Of a stretch of DNA of 64,000 nt, positions 18,943 to 28,664 are shown piece by piece; position 1 is the first letter of the stretch, and the number at the start of each line of letters is the position of its first letter. A model generated the notes under the pieces. The model saw only the letters and a list, made by a program, of their open reading frames with translations. It made no database searches and was not told the origin of the DNA. The position numbers were made by a program, and so were the translations under genes. The DNA is from Vineibacter terrae. Its GTDB lineage: Bacteria > Pseudomonadota > Alphaproteobacteria > Reyranellales > Reyranellaceae. Where the stretch lies: NCBI RefSeq assembly GCF_008039615.1, contig NZ_VDUZ01000002.1:1-64000 (forward strand). The letters run 5' to 3'.

Positions 18943-19725
18943 ATGAGTTCGACCACCGGCAGTGAGGCCACCCCATCCGTCCCGCCGCAAACCACCCCGA
19001 CGGACGCCCAATCATCGCCGCCACCGCAGCCGCGGCTGCATTTCCTCGACCTGGTCCTGACCCTGGTGGCCGGCGGCCTGTGCCTGGTCGCAGCGCTGCA
19101 TGGGCTGAAGGTCATGCTGGGGCCGGACCGGCTGACCATGGTGATGAGCAGCAAGGATCCGGCAGGCCTGATCCTGCTGTTCTTCGTCTTCTTCGCGGTG
19201 GTCGTGATCGCCGTCTGGGTGGGCGTGGTGCGCCATGGCCGGGCCGCGCCCGGCCTGCTGGCGCTGCGCCCCTTCAGCGGGCGCTGGTGGTGGCTGGCGC
19301 CGCTCTGCATCCTGCTGCTGTCGGTGGCGCTGGATGAAGGATTCCTGCGGCTGGTGCGCGCCCTGGCCGGCGTCGACCTCACACCGCAGACGTCGCAGGT
19401 CATCGCCGGATTGGCCACGACCCTGCCGCTGGCGCTGGCAGCCACGGCCGCCATCGGCCTGCTGGGCCCGTTCGCCGAGGAGCTCCTGTTCCGCGGCCTG
19501 ATCTATGGCTATGTCGACGGCCGTTTCGGCGCCCGAGCCGCCTGGGCCACGAGCTCGGTCCTGTTCGCCCTGGCGCACGCCGAGCCGGCCCACGTCGCCC
19601 TGGTGTTCCCGATCGGGGTGCTGCTGGGCTGGGTCCGCATGCGCAGCGCCTCGCTCTGGCCCTGCGTGCTGGCGCACATGATCAACAACATCGTCGTCGT
19701 GTGCTGGGCCTATCTGGATTCGTGA
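18943..19725 (+). CDS. CPBP family intramembrane glutamic endopeptidase
   Basis: 260 residues: a Pro/Ser/Thr-rich cytosolic N-terminus (about 30 residues), then about six hydrophobic helices. The catalytic motif EELLFRGLIYG is near residue 180, with a second conserved His region FALAHAEPAH and a third HMINN near the C-terminus, the standard CPBP/Rce1 pattern. The frame extends upstream to a GTG at 18874, but ATG 18943 with GGAGGG about 12 nt upstream is preferred. It is likely a membrane protease for small hydrophobic substrates; the target is unknown. It follows the XRE regulator in the same direction. Confidence 0.87.
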   Translation: MSSTTGSEATPSVPPQTTPTDAQSSPPPQPRLHFLDLVLTLVAGGLCLVAALHGLKVMLGPDRLTMVMSSKDPAGLILLFFVFFAVVVIAVWVGVVRHGRAAPGLLALRPFSGRWWWLAPLCILLLSVALDEGFLRLVRALAGVDLTPQTSQVIAGLATTLPLALAATAAIGLLGPFAEELLFRGLIYGYVDGRFGARAAWATSSVLFALAHAEPAHVALVFPIGVLLGWVRMRSASLWPCVLAHMINNIVVVCWAYLDS

Positions 19726-19773
19726 GCGATCGACCGGTGGACTCCAATGCCGGAATCGCGCCGATGGCTCAGC

Positions 19774-19861
19774 TGTCATCCCGAGCGCAGCGAGGGATCT
19801 CCTGCGGCAAGGCGCACGGTGCGCCATTCGCGGGAGATCCCTCGCTGCGCTCGGGAAGACA
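19774..19861. repeat. palindromic intergenic repeat, copy 3
   Basis: An 88-bp copy with the interior CTGCGGCAAGGCGCACGGTG; the right terminus has AAGACA instead of ATGACA. It lies in the convergent gap between the CPBP protease and the DsbA-like gene, where it could serve both strands as a bidirectional terminator. Confidence 0.92.
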
Positions 19862-19883
19862 GTCTTGACGAACCTTCGTCTTG

Positions 19884-20486
19884 CTACGCAGCGAGCTTGC
19901 GATCGACGAACTCCAACCGGTCCTGGCCCCAGAAGATCTCGCCGTCGATGACGTAGCTGGGCGCGCCGAATACGCCGAGATCGATCGCGTGCCTGGTATC
20001 CGCCTCGCGCCGGCCGGCGATCTCGGGGGATTCGGCCAGCGCCATCACCTGCCTGGGGTCGAGGCCGGCACCGGCGATGATAGCCGCCAGGACGTCAGGC
20101 GCACCGACATCCTTGTCCTCTTCCCAGACCCCGCGCAGCACCGCGTGCGCCAGGGCGATGGCCTTGGCGCCGTCGATCTTCTCGCGCACGGCGATGACGC
20201 TGCGCGCGGCCGGCAGCTCGTTGCCGGGAAAGAATTTCGGCTCCAGGTTGATCGGCACGTCCAGATGCGCCCGCCAGCGCTTCAGCTCCATCATGCGATA
20301 GGCCTGCCGCTGCGGCGCGCGCCTGGCCAGCGGCAGGCCGCCCGATGCCGGAAAGACCTGGCCGAAATCGACCGGCCATATCGTCATGCTGGCGCCATGC
20401 CGCGCGGCCAGGGCCTCGATGCGCGCCGATCCAAGATAGGTCCAGGGCGACATCAGCGAGACATAGTAGTCGATATGCTTGGGCAT
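19884..20486 (-). CDS. DsbA-family 2-hydroxychromene-2-carboxylate isomerase
   Basis: 200 residues; a thioredoxin-fold protein of the GST-kappa/HCCA isomerase group. The N-terminus reads IDYYVSLMSPWTYLGSARIE, where the Ser-Pro position replaces the Cys pair of DsbA, as in HCCA isomerases. The C-terminus carries the family motif GVFGAPSYVIDGEIFWGQDRL. It probably acts with glutathione as cofactor. The frame runs further upstream, but ATG 20486 with AAGGAAG in front gives the normal start. The substrate is not determined; no naphthalene-type pathway genes are nearby. Confidence 0.88.
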   Translation of the reverse strand: MPKHIDYYVSLMSPWTYLGSARIEALAARHGASMTIWPVDFGQVFPASGGLPLARRAPQRQAYRMMELKRWRAHLDVPINLEPKFFPGNELPAARSVIAVREKIDGAKAIALAHAVLRGVWEEDKDVGAPDVLAAIIAGAGLDPRQVMALAESPEIAGRREADTRHAIDLGVFGAPSYVIDGEIFWGQDRLEFVDRKLAA

Positions 20487-20625
20487 TGATCCGGCTTCCT
20501 TCGGCGGGTCAATCCGCATGCTGCGGTATCGGCCGCCGTGGAGCAAGCGGAGTCGGACGCTCGGATGGCGGTCGCCCGATGGATTGTCCTCGACCGGCGT
20601 GCGTCGCAGCCGCCACTATGCCGCA

Positions 20626-21546
20626 ATGACCAGACGCTGGATCGCGATCACCGGCGGCGATGCCGCCTATTTCGACCTCATGCGCGGCTGCGTCGCCTCG
20701 ATCCGCGACAAGCCGGAGGGGCGCGACGTCGCGCTGGGCGTGCTTGATTGCGGCCTGCACGCCGAGCAGCGCGGCTGGCTGAGCCGCCACGGGGCCCAGC
20801 TCGTGGCGCCGCGCTGGGATTTCGAGTTCCCGGGCCGCGCCGGCTGCAGCGAGGCCTTCAAGGCGCTGACGGCGCGGCCGTTCCTGCCGGACTATTTCCC
20901 CGGATATGACACGTATCTCTGGCTCGATGCCGATTGCTGGGTGCAGCACTGGTTCGCCGTCGACCTCTTCCGGCGCGGCGCGGTGCGGCAGGCGATCGCC
21001 GTGGCGCCCGAGATCCACCGCGCCTTCCGGCACTACCGCCACGCCTGGCCCGAGTTCAGCGCCGTCAACGGCGCCGCCTTCCGCGAGGCGTTCGGCGCCG
21101 CGCTGGCCGACAGGCTGGTGCGCTACCCCCTGATCAACGCCGGGGTGTTCGCCATCCGCGCCGGCTCGCCGGCCTGGGGCGCCTGGGCCACGGTGCTGGA
21201 CGAGGCGCTGCAGCGCTCCACCAACATGACAGACCAGATCGCGCTCAACGTCGCGGTCTACGAGCGCGGCCTCGCTGCCGAGGCGCTGCCAAGCACCTGC
21301 AACTGGCCGGTGCACCACGCCCTGCCGGCATGGGACACCGGGCGCGGGCTGTTCGTCGAGCCGTCGCTGCCGCACGACCCCCTCGGGATCCTGCACATGA
21401 CGATCTACACCAAGACCGTGCCCAGCTTCGACATCGTGCAGATCGGCGGCCCCGATGACGGCACGATCCGGCCGATGACGGTGCGCTACGTGCCGCCAGG
21501 CGAGGACCGCAGCCGGCCCCGCACGCCGGAGGCGTTCAGGGTGTAG
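20626..21546 (+). CDS. GT8-like (GT-A fold) glycosyltransferase, putative
   Basis: 306 residues. The N-terminal half has a nucleotide-sugar-transferase layout: WIAITGGDAAYFDLMRGCVAS, then YDTYLWLDADCWVQ with a DxD motif (about residue 105) expected to bind a metal and UDP-sugar. The later block INAGVFAIRAGSPAWGAW and TDQIALNVAVYERGL resembles GT8/GlcNAc-transferase-type enzymes. The assignment rests on motif pattern rather than close family recognition. The frame is open upstream to 20479, but ATG 20626 is the natural start. It diverges from the DsbA-like gene. Confidence 0.68.
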   Translation: MTRRWIAITGGDAAYFDLMRGCVASIRDKPEGRDVALGVLDCGLHAEQRGWLSRHGAQLVAPRWDFEFPGRAGCSEAFKALTARPFLPDYFPGYDTYLWLDADCWVQHWFAVDLFRRGAVRQAIAVAPEIHRAFRHYRHAWPEFSAVNGAAFREAFGAALADRLVRYPLINAGVFAIRAGSPAWGAWATVLDEALQRSTNMTDQIALNVAVYERGLAAEALPSTCNWPVHHALPAWDTGRGLFVEPSLPHDPLGILHMTIYTKTVPSFDIVQIGGPDDGTIRPMTVRYVPPGEDRSRPRTPEAFRV

Positions 21547-21602
21547 TTTCCTTTCCCGGAGGAAAGGGTCTGACCTGTATATGTTCAAGAGGGAGCTGAG
21601 GC

Positions 21603-21707
21603 TGTCATCCCGAGCGCCCCTTTCGACAGGCTCAGGAGAGGGATCTCCTGCGGCAGGGGGCACGGTGCGCCATTCGCGGGAGATCCCTCGCGGCGCTCGG
21701 GATGACA
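21603..21707. repeat. palindromic intergenic repeat, copy 4 (long form)
   Basis: A 105-bp copy with the left-arm insertion (CCCTTTCGACAGGCTCAGGA), as in copy 1. The right arm has GCGGCGCTCGG in place of GCTGCGCTCGG. It lies upstream of dapF. A separate small hairpin (CCTTTCC/GGAAAGG, 21550-21567) lies just past the glycosyltransferase stop. Confidence 0.9.
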
Positions 21708-21777
21708 GCGGGGCGGGCGGCAAGGCCCTCCAGGGACATGGTGGACTCCGGGCCCCCCGCGCGCCATATAGCCGCCC

Positions 21778-22635
21778 ATGACCATGGAACCGGGCGTGCC
21801 GTTTCGCAAGATGCACGGGCTGGGCAACGACTTTGTCGTGCTCGACGCCCGGACGCGGCCGCTCGACCTGACGCCGGCGCGGCGGCGCGCGATCGCCGAC
21901 CGCCGGACCGGGGTGGGCTGCGACCAGCTCATCGTGCTGGAGCCTCCCACCGAACGGACGGCCGATGTCTTCATGCGCATCTACAACCCGGACGGCGGCG
22001 AGGCCGGCGCCTGCGGCAATGCCACACGCTGCGTCGCGCACGTCCTGATGGGCGAGCGTCACAGCGACGCGGTGGTGGTGCAGACGGTATCCGGCCTGCT
22101 CGATTCGGAAAAGGCCGGCACGGGCGCGAACGGCCTGCCGATCGTCAGCGTCGACATGGGCGCAGCGCGGCTGGACTGGCGCGACATCCCGGTCAGCGAG
22201 GCCTGCGACACCCTGCACCTGCCGCTGGCGCTGGGGCCGGTCGCCGACCCCGTCGGCACCTCGATGGGCAACCCGCACGCCACCTTCTTCGTCGACGATC
22301 TCGCGGCGGTCCCCGTGAGCACGCTGGGGCCGCAGCTCGAGACCCACAAGCTGTTCCCCGAACGGGCCAATATCGGCTTCGCCCAGATCACCGGCGAGAA
22401 CCGGATCCGCCTGAAGGTCTGGGAGCGCGGCGCCGGCCTGACGCTGGCCTGCGGCTCGGGTGCCTGTGCCGCCCTGGTCGCCGCGGCGCGGCGTGGGCTG
22501 GCCGGCCGCAAGGCCGACGTGATCGTCGACGGCGGCACGCTCACGATCGAGTGGCAGCGTGATGGCCATGTGATGATGACCGGCGACGTCGCCCAATCCT
22601 TCGCCGGCACGCTCGATCCGTCGCTGCTGGCGTGA
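21778..22635 (+). CDS. dapF: diaminopimelate epimerase
   Basis: 285 residues; it interconverts LL- and meso-diaminopimelate for lysine and peptidoglycan synthesis. The N-terminus is [17 protein letters not shown]. The two catalytic cysteines lie in GACGNATRC (about residue 80) and [11 protein letters not shown] (about residue 225). The length is typical for alphaproteobacteria. Its stop overlaps the mtaB start, the usual dapF-mtaB-ftsY arrangement in this class. Confidence 0.97.
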   Translation: MTMEPGVPFRKMHGLGNDFVVLDARTRPLDLTPARRRAIADRRTGVGCDQLIVLEPPTERTADVFMRIYNPDGGEAGACGNATRCVAHVLMGERHSDAVVVQTVSGLLDSEKAGTGANGLPIVSVDMGAARLDWRDIPVSEACDTLHLPLALGPVADPVGTSMGNPHATFFVDDLAAVPVSTLGPQLETHKLFPERANIGFAQITGENRIRLKVWERGAGLTLACGSGACAALVAAARRGLAGRKADVIVDGGTLTIEWQRDGHVMMTGDVAQSFAGTLDPSLLA

Positions 22636-23947
22636 TGTCCGGCGACGCGGGGCGATCGCACATGACGCATGGTGATGCCACCGCGCCGCCGACAGGGAGG
22701 GACCCGGCGCTCGACGTCGTGACCTTCGGCTGCCGCCTCAATGCGGTCGAGTCGCAGCTCATGCAGGCGCGGGCCGCCGCCGCGGGACTCACCGACGCGG
22801 TGCTGATCAACACCTGCGCCGTCACCGTCGAGGCGGAACGGCAGGCGCGGCAGGCGGTGCGGCGCCTGCGGCGCGCGCATCCCGATCGCCGGATCATCGT
22901 CACCGGCTGCGCCGTGCAGATCGACCCGGCCGCCTGGGCCGCCATGCCCGAGGTCGATCGCGTGCTGGGCAACAGCGAGAAGCTGACGACTGACGCCTTC
23001 GCCACGACCGGCCGGGTCCAGGTCGGTGATATCATGGCCGCGCCCGCCGCGGCGCAGCCGTCGGTCGACCTCGCCGGCCACAGCCGGGCCTTCCTGCAGG
23101 TGCAGAACGGTTGCGACCATCGCTGCACGTTCTGCGTCATCCCCTTCGGCCGCGGCCCCAGCCGCTCCGTCCCGGCAGGCGCCGTGGTGTCCCAGGCGCG
23201 CGCGCTGGTCGCCAAGGGCTACACCGAGATCGTGCTGACCGGCGTCGACCTGACGGCCTGGGGCGCAGACCTGCCCGGGCGGCCGGCGCTGGGCGACCTG
23301 TGCCGGCGGCTGCTGACGCTGGTACCCGACCTGCCGCGCCTGCGCCTGTCGTCGCTCGATCCGGTCGAGATCGACGACACCTTGCTGGGGCTGCTGGGCG
23401 ACGCGCCCCGCCTGATGCCGCACCTGCACCTGAGCGTGCAGGCCGGCGACGACATGATCCTCAAGCGCATGAAGCGGCGCCACCTGCGCGACGACGTGCT
23501 GCGGCTGGCCGACCGGGCGCGCGCGCGGCGGCCCGACATCGTCTTCGGCGCCGACCTGATCGCCGGGTTCCCGACCGAGACCGATGCGATGTTCGACAAC
23601 ACGCTGCGGCTGGTCGACGAGGCCGGCCTGACCTGGCTGCACGTGTTCCCCTACTCGGCCCGCCCCGGCACGCCGGCATCCCGCATGCCCGCCGTGCCGG
23701 GCGCGGTACGCCGGGCACGCGCCGCGGCGCTGCGGGCGGCGGGCGACAGGCAGGCCCAGGCGTGGCGCGCGGCGCAGGTCGGCAGGCGGGCGCGCATCGT
23801 GATGGAGCGCGACGGCACCGGCCACAGCGAGCATTTCGGACGGGTGCGGCCGGGCGCGGCATGCGCGCCGGGCACACTGATGGAAGTCGAGATCACCCAT
23901 ATCGAACAGGGCATGCTGGCAGGGCTGCCTGTTCTGCGAGAGGCGGC

Positions 23948-23951
<4 letters not shown>
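22635..23951 (+). CDS. mtaB: tRNA t6A37 methylthiotransferase MtaB
   Basis: 438 residues; a radical-SAM methylthiotransferase that converts t6A37 to ms2t6A37. The N-terminal MTTase domain supplies three Cys (TFGCRLNAVE, INTCAVT, VTGCAVQ). The radical-SAM motif CDHRCTFCVIPFGRG binds the second 4Fe-4S cluster. It ends with a TRAM-like region (RARIVMERDGTGHSEHF). The ATG at 22635 shares its A with the dapF stop, and its own stop overlaps the ftsY start (ATGA), giving tight translational coupling. An alternative start is ATG 22662. Confidence 0.95.
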
Positions 23952-24886
<935 letters not shown>

Positions 24887-24914
24887 TGCACGACCGCGGC
24901 CAATACGGCCTTCC

Positions 24915-25002
24915 GTCATCCCGAGCGCAGCGAGGGATCTCCCGAGGAAGACGCGGCGTGGTGCGCCATTCGCAAAAGATCCCTCGCTACGCTCGGGACG
25001 AC
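24915..25002. repeat. palindromic intergenic repeat, copy 5
   Basis: An 88-bp copy with a more diverged interior (CCGAGGAAGACGCGGCGTGG) and right arm (CTACGCTCGGGACGAC). It is followed by two direct copies of CGACAGTGAAGCGGGA (about 25000-25032), a small tandem repeat between ftsY and ispZ. Confidence 0.85.
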
Positions 25003-25070
25003 AGTGAAGCGGGACGACAGTGAAGCGGGACGACGGTCGCGCCAACAAGGGTTGATCTGAAAGGAGCTGT

Positions 25071-25730
25071 ATGAGCGAGCAGGAACGGTCGGGCGGCAGC
25101 CGCAAGCTGGCGAGCCTGGTCTGCGAACTGGGACCGCTGGTCCTGTTCTTTCTGGTCAACGGCCGCTACGGGCCGCTGGCGGCGCTCGCCGACGCGGTGG
25201 CGGCGCCGCTGGGCGCGGCCGACCTCGACCCGACGCGCCGCGGGCTGTTCGCCGGCACGGCGATCTTCATGATCGCGACCGCGATCGCGCTGCCGGCCTA
25301 TCGTCGCATCGAAGGGCGCTGGCCGATCATGCCCATGGTCGGCGGCTTCTTCATCCTGGTGTTCGGCGGACTCACGCTGTGGCTGCAGGACGAGCTCTTC
25401 ATCAAGATGAAGCCGACGATCGTGAACTGCCTGTTCGGCGTCATCCTGGCCGGCGGCCTGATGGCCGGCCGGCCGCTGCTCAAGCCGCTGTTCGGCGCCG
25501 CCTTCCGGCTGACCGACCAGGGCTGGACGATCCTGACCAGGCGCTGGGCCTTCTTCTTCTTCGTGCTGGCCATCATCAACGAGATCATGTGGCGCTTCTT
25601 CTCGACCGAGACCTGGATCCTGTCGAAGATGGCGCTCAGCATGCCTCTGACCCTGGCCTTCGCCCTGGCGCAGACACCGGTGCTGAAGCGCTACTGGGAC
25701 GGCGAGGACAACCCGTTCAAGGCGGGGTAG
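25071..25730 (+). CDS. ispZ: inner membrane protein of the IspZ/YciB (septation protein A) family
   Basis: 219 residues, about five membrane helices. Diagnostic stretches are LVCELGPLVLFFLVNGRYG near the N-terminus, IEGRWPIMPMVGGFFILVFGG mid-protein and WRFFSTETWILSKM towards the end. The family is linked to cell-envelope integrity and septation. Conserved placement after ftsY supports the call. A GGAG site (AAAGGAGCTGT) precedes the ATG. Confidence 0.93.
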   Translation: MSEQERSGGSRKLASLVCELGPLVLFFLVNGRYGPLAALADAVAAPLGAADLDPTRRGLFAGTAIFMIATAIALPAYRRIEGRWPIMPMVGGFFILVFGGLTLWLQDELFIKMKPTIVNCLFGVILAGGLMAGRPLLKPLFGAAFRLTDQGWTILTRRWAFFFFVLAIINEIMWRFFSTETWILSKMALSMPLTLAFALAQTPVLKRYWDGEDNPFKAG

Positions 25731-25758
25731 CCTCCTGCCGGAGGCATCGCCGACTATC

Positions 25759-25790
25759 TTGCCGGCGTCCACAATTTTCCAATATATTGG
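25759..25790 (+). promoter_or_regulatory. parDE promoter with overlapping palindrome
   Basis: TTGCCG (25759-25764) and TATATT (25783-25788), spaced 18 bp, form a sigma70-type promoter about 25 bp ahead of the antitoxin gene. The perfect 12-bp palindrome CCAATATATTGG (25779-25790) covers the -10 box, exactly where an autorepressing ribbon-helix-helix antitoxin would bind. Confidence 0.62.
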
Positions 25791-25814
25791 GACGGAGCTT
25801 CCGGGAGCAAGGTG

Positions 25815-26093
25815 ATGGCCAAGAGGGCGACCAAGAGCATGACGCTGAATGTGCGCATCCGTGGCTCGCTCGGGGACTTCGTCGCAGCAAACGTCGGCGC
25901 CTCAGGCGCCTATGAGAATGTCAGCGAATATGTTCGCGACCTTATCCGGCGCGACAAGGAGCGTGCCGAGGCCGAAGCCTTCGCTCGGCTCAAGGCGGAA
26001 TTGGCTCATGGGTTCGCGGCGCCTGACAGCACTTATCATCAACTCGATGCAGATACGGTGATCGCGCGCAACGGCCGGCCCGCGAAAAGATGA
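25815..26093 (+). CDS. parD: ParD-like ribbon-helix-helix antitoxin
   Basis: 92 residues. The N-terminal RHH DNA-binding segment is SMTLNVRIRGSLGDFVAANV, then ASGAYENVSEYVRDLIRRDKE, the standard ParD/CopG pattern. The C-terminal 35 residues (ADSTYHQLD-type, ending NGRPAKR) would wrap the toxin. It is preceded by GGAGCAAGG. The ATG at 25815 is chosen over the adjacent GTG at 25812. Its stop overlaps the toxin start (ATGA). The ParD-ParE complex typically represses its own promoter. Confidence 0.9.
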   Translation: MAKRATKSMTLNVRIRGSLGDFVAANVGASGAYENVSEYVRDLIRRDKERAEAEAFARLKAELAHGFAAPDSTYHQLDADTVIARNGRPAKR

Positions 26094-26404
26094 CCTCGTA
26101 CAGGATCCAGGAACGCGCCAGCCACCGGATCGACGAGATTTACACGTATACGCGCGATGTCTGGGGTGAGACTCAGGCGAAGCACTACATTCGAGGCCTG
26201 TTCGATCGCTTTGAAGCCATCGCAGCGAGGCGGTTCCCCTGGCGTCCCGTTCCGGCAGCATTCGAGGTTGACGGCTACTTTTGTCGCTATGAAGAACACT
26301 TCATCTACTGGCGGCTTCTTGCGGACGGTGGTGTCGGCATCGTGACGGTTCTGCACCGTCGAATGCATCAAATCGAACGGTTTCACGAAGATTTCTGGAC
26401 CTGA
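26090..26404 (+). CDS. parE: ParE-like toxin
   Basis: 104 residues of the RelE/ParE fold: YRIQERASHRIDEIYTYTRDVWGE at the N-terminus, the central IRGLFDRFEAIAARRFPWRPVP and the C-terminal beta region FCRYEEHFIYWRLLADGGVGIVTVLHRRMH with a conserved basic end. ParE toxins poison DNA gyrase, whereas RelE relatives cleave mRNA; the catalytic basic set of RelE is not obvious, so ParE is preferred. Start overlaps the antitoxin stop by 4 nt. Confidence 0.9.
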   Translation: MTSYRIQERASHRIDEIYTYTRDVWGETQAKHYIRGLFDRFEAIAARRFPWRPVPAAFEVDGYFCRYEEHFIYWRLLADGGVGIVTVLHRRMHQIERFHEDFWT

Positions 26405-26864
26405 ACAACGGCGAATCAAGAGATCGCCGGATGCGCGCTCTGGCTGAAGCGTCGTGATGACCGAGTACTGGAGATTTCCGACGGGCTTAGCCAGCGCCGG
26501 CACGAGCGCAGCGAGGATCTCCTGCGAGAGATGTACAGTGCGCCATCCGCCGAAGATCCCTCTCCTGAGCTGTCGGAGGGGCGCTCGGGATGACAATTGC
26601 GGGGCGAAAGCTGAAAGAGAAGGTGGTGGCGGTGCTCCCGGCCCCTACGTCGCCGGGCGCCACCACCGGCAAGACTAGGCGGCGATGATGACGGCCGTGT
26701 GAAGCTTCCACGTCAGCGCGATGGCGGCCGGGGGCTGGACATGGCACAAGAAGCGCAACGAAAAGCCCCCTCTGCCGATGAACGCCGCCATGCTGCCGCC
26801 ACATCCTGCACCGCACGCTCGGGGCCCCGCCACCGACCTGCCCTATCGCCTGGCCTGATCCCCG
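26405..26864. other. 460-bp gap between parE and murJ
   Basis: It contains a degraded copy of the palindromic repeat (26503-26594). The rest shows no gene-like reading frame with family resemblance. The promoter of murJ must lie here or in the repeat; I see no strong match. Confidence 0.4.
26503..26594. repeat. palindromic intergenic repeat, copy 6 (long form, inverted and decayed)
   Basis: The right arm carries the long-form insertion in reverse (TCCTGAGCTGTCGGAGGGGC) followed by GCTCGGGATGACA. The left arm begins CGAGCGCAGCGAGGATCTCC and has lost the outer TGTCATCC and one G. This copy is therefore in the opposite orientation to copies 1 and 4 and is partly decayed. Confidence 0.8.
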
Positions 26865-28448
26865 ATGAGCTTCGCCCGTGCCGTCGCCACCGTCGGTGGC
26901 TTCACCATGCTGAGCCGCATCGCCGGCTTCGCGCGCGACATGGTGATGGCCGCGGTGGTCGGCGCCGGTCCGGTCGCGGACGCGTTCTTCATCGCCTTCA
27001 AGCTGCCCAACTTCTTCCGCCGCCTGTTCGCCGAGGGCGCGTTCGCCTCGGCCTTCGTGCCGCTGTTCGCCAAGGAGCTGCAGGCCGGCGGCCGCGCGTC
27101 GGCGGTCGCCTTCGCGCGCGAGGCGCAGGCGGCGCTGCTGGTGGTGCTGCTGCCGTTCACGGCGGCGCTGATCGTGCTGATGCCGTGGGTGATGCGCGCG
27201 CTGGCGCCCGGGCTGGCCGACGATCCGGCGACCTTCGCGCTGGCCGTCGAATTCGGGCGCATCACCTTTCCCTACCTGCTCTTCATCTCGCTGGTGGCGC
27301 TCTATGGCGGCGTGCTCAACAGCATCGAGCATTTCGGCGAGGTCGCCGCCACCCCCATCCTGCTCAACCTGGCGCTGATCGCGGTGGTGCTGGGGCTGAC
27401 GCCCGTCATGCCCAATGGCGGCTATGCCGCCGCCACTGGCGTGTTCATCGCCGGTCTGGTGCAGTTCCTGTGGCTGATCTGGGCCTGCCGGCGCGAGGGG
27501 GTCGGCGTCGGCCTCACCCGGCCGGTGCGCAGCGCCCGGGTGATGCGCCTGCTGATGCTGGCGCTGCCGACCGCGATCGCCGGCGGCGTGCAGCAGATCG
27601 GCACCATGCTCGACGTGGTGTGGGCGTCGTTCCTGCCGGCCGGCGCCATCTCGGCGCTATGGTATGCCGATCGCGTGGCGCAGCTGCCGCTGGGCGTGGT
27701 CGGCGTGGCGATCGGCACGGCCCTGCTGCCGCTGCTGGCGCGCCAGATGCGCGCCGGCGAGGATGCCGCGGCACAGGCCAACCAGAACCGGGCCGTCGAG
27801 TTCGCGCTGCTGCTGACGCTGCCGTCGGCATTGGCGCTGGCCGTGCTCGCCGAGCCGGTGGTGCGCATCCTGTTCGAGCGCGGCAGCTTCGGCGCCGGAG
27901 ACACGCGGCGCGCCGCTGCGGCGCTGGCCGCCTTCGCCGCCGGCCTGCCGGCGTTCGTGCTGGTCAAGGCGTTCATTCCCGCCTTCTACGCCCGCGAGGA
28001 CACGCGCACGCCGCTCTACGCCGCGATCGTGGCGATCGTCGTCAACGTGGCCCTGAACGTGAGCTTCCTGCTGGGCACCCGGCTGGAGCATGTCGGCATC
28101 GCGCTGGCCACATCGCTGTCGGGGTGGGTCAACGCAGCGTTCCTCGGGCTGTCGCTGCGGGCACGCCGCCAGTTCGCCAGCGACGCCCGCCTGCGCCGCA
28201 ATGCCCCCCGGATCGTCATCGCCACCGCGGCGATGACGGCGGCGCTGTGGCTGGCCGTCGGCTGGCTCGCGGGCCCGCTGCATGGCGGCACCCTGGTGGG
28301 CGGGCTCACGCTGGCCGGCGTGTGCCTGGCGGGCGGGCTGATCTACGGCGCTGCCAGCATGCTGCTGGGCGTGCTGCGCCTGGCCGAGCTGCGTTCCCTG
28401 CTGCGCCGCCAGCCGGGTGCGAAACGAGAGTCCACCGACGTCGATTGA
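26865..28448 (+). CDS. murJ: lipid II flippase MurJ (MviN)
   Basis: 527 residues, about 14 membrane helices. It translocates lipid II across the inner membrane for peptidoglycan synthesis. Signatures are ATVGGFTMLSRIAGFARDMVMA at the N-terminus, VADAFFIAFKLPNFFRRLFAEGAF with the conserved Arg pair in the central cavity, and VKAFIPAFYAREDTRTPLY. It lies away from other murein genes and is followed by a 150-bp foldback element. Confidence 0.96.
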   Translation: MSFARAVATVGGFTMLSRIAGFARDMVMAAVVGAGPVADAFFIAFKLPNFFRRLFAEGAFASAFVPLFAKELQAGGRASAVAFAREAQAALLVVLLPFTAALIVLMPWVMRALAPGLADDPATFALAVEFGRITFPYLLFISLVALYGGVLNSIEHFGEVAATPILLNLALIAVVLGLTPVMPNGGYAAATGVFIAGLVQFLWLIWACRREGVGVGLTRPVRSARVMRLLMLALPTAIAGGVQQIGTMLDVVWASFLPAGAISALWYADRVAQLPLGVVGVAIGTALLPLLARQMRAGEDAAAQANQNRAVEFALLLTLPSALALAVLAEPVVRILFERGSFGAGDTRRAAAALAAFAAGLPAFVLVKAFIPAFYAREDTRTPLYAAIVAIVVNVALNVSFLLGTRLEHVGIALATSLSGWVNAAFLGLSLRARRQFASDARLRRNAPRIVIATAAMTAALWLAVGWLAGPLHGGTLVGGLTLAGVCLAGGLIYGAASMLLGVLRLAELRSLLRRQPGAKRESTDVD

Positions 28449-28483
28449 GCCTTCTTCGCCGTCCTGGGCGAAGCGAAGGATAC

Positions 28484-28633
28484 TGCGGTGTTGGCGCGGG
28501 CACTGACGGCGATGATGACGGGTCGGACCGCGTCGCTCCAGCGACGCTCATGACGGATCGTGCACAAGAGCGCCGCTGGAGCGGCGCGGTCCCGGCCGTC
28601 ACCAGGCCCGTCGGTGCCCGCGCCAACACCGCA
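28484..28633. repeat. 150-bp foldback element
   Basis: Terminal arms TGCGGTGTTGGCGCGGGCAC (28484-) and GTGCCCGCGCCAACACCGCA (to 28633) match as inverted repeats at 25 of 26 positions. The similarity continues inward (GGTCGGACCGCG.. against ..CGCGGTCCCGGCC; CTCCAGCGACGCTC against GAGCGCCGCTGGAG), leaving only a short central loop near 28550-28568. The whole unit can fold into one long hairpin between murJ and the convergent AstE-like gene. Confidence 0.85.
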
Positions 28634-28664
28634 ATGCACAGGACGACAGAAACGCCATAGGCGG

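Noticed and set aside
23111-23947. Apparent N-terminal extension of FtsY
   Set aside because: It overlaps mtaB in another frame and is Arg-rich shadow sequence. FtsY starts at the ATG overlapping the mtaB stop.
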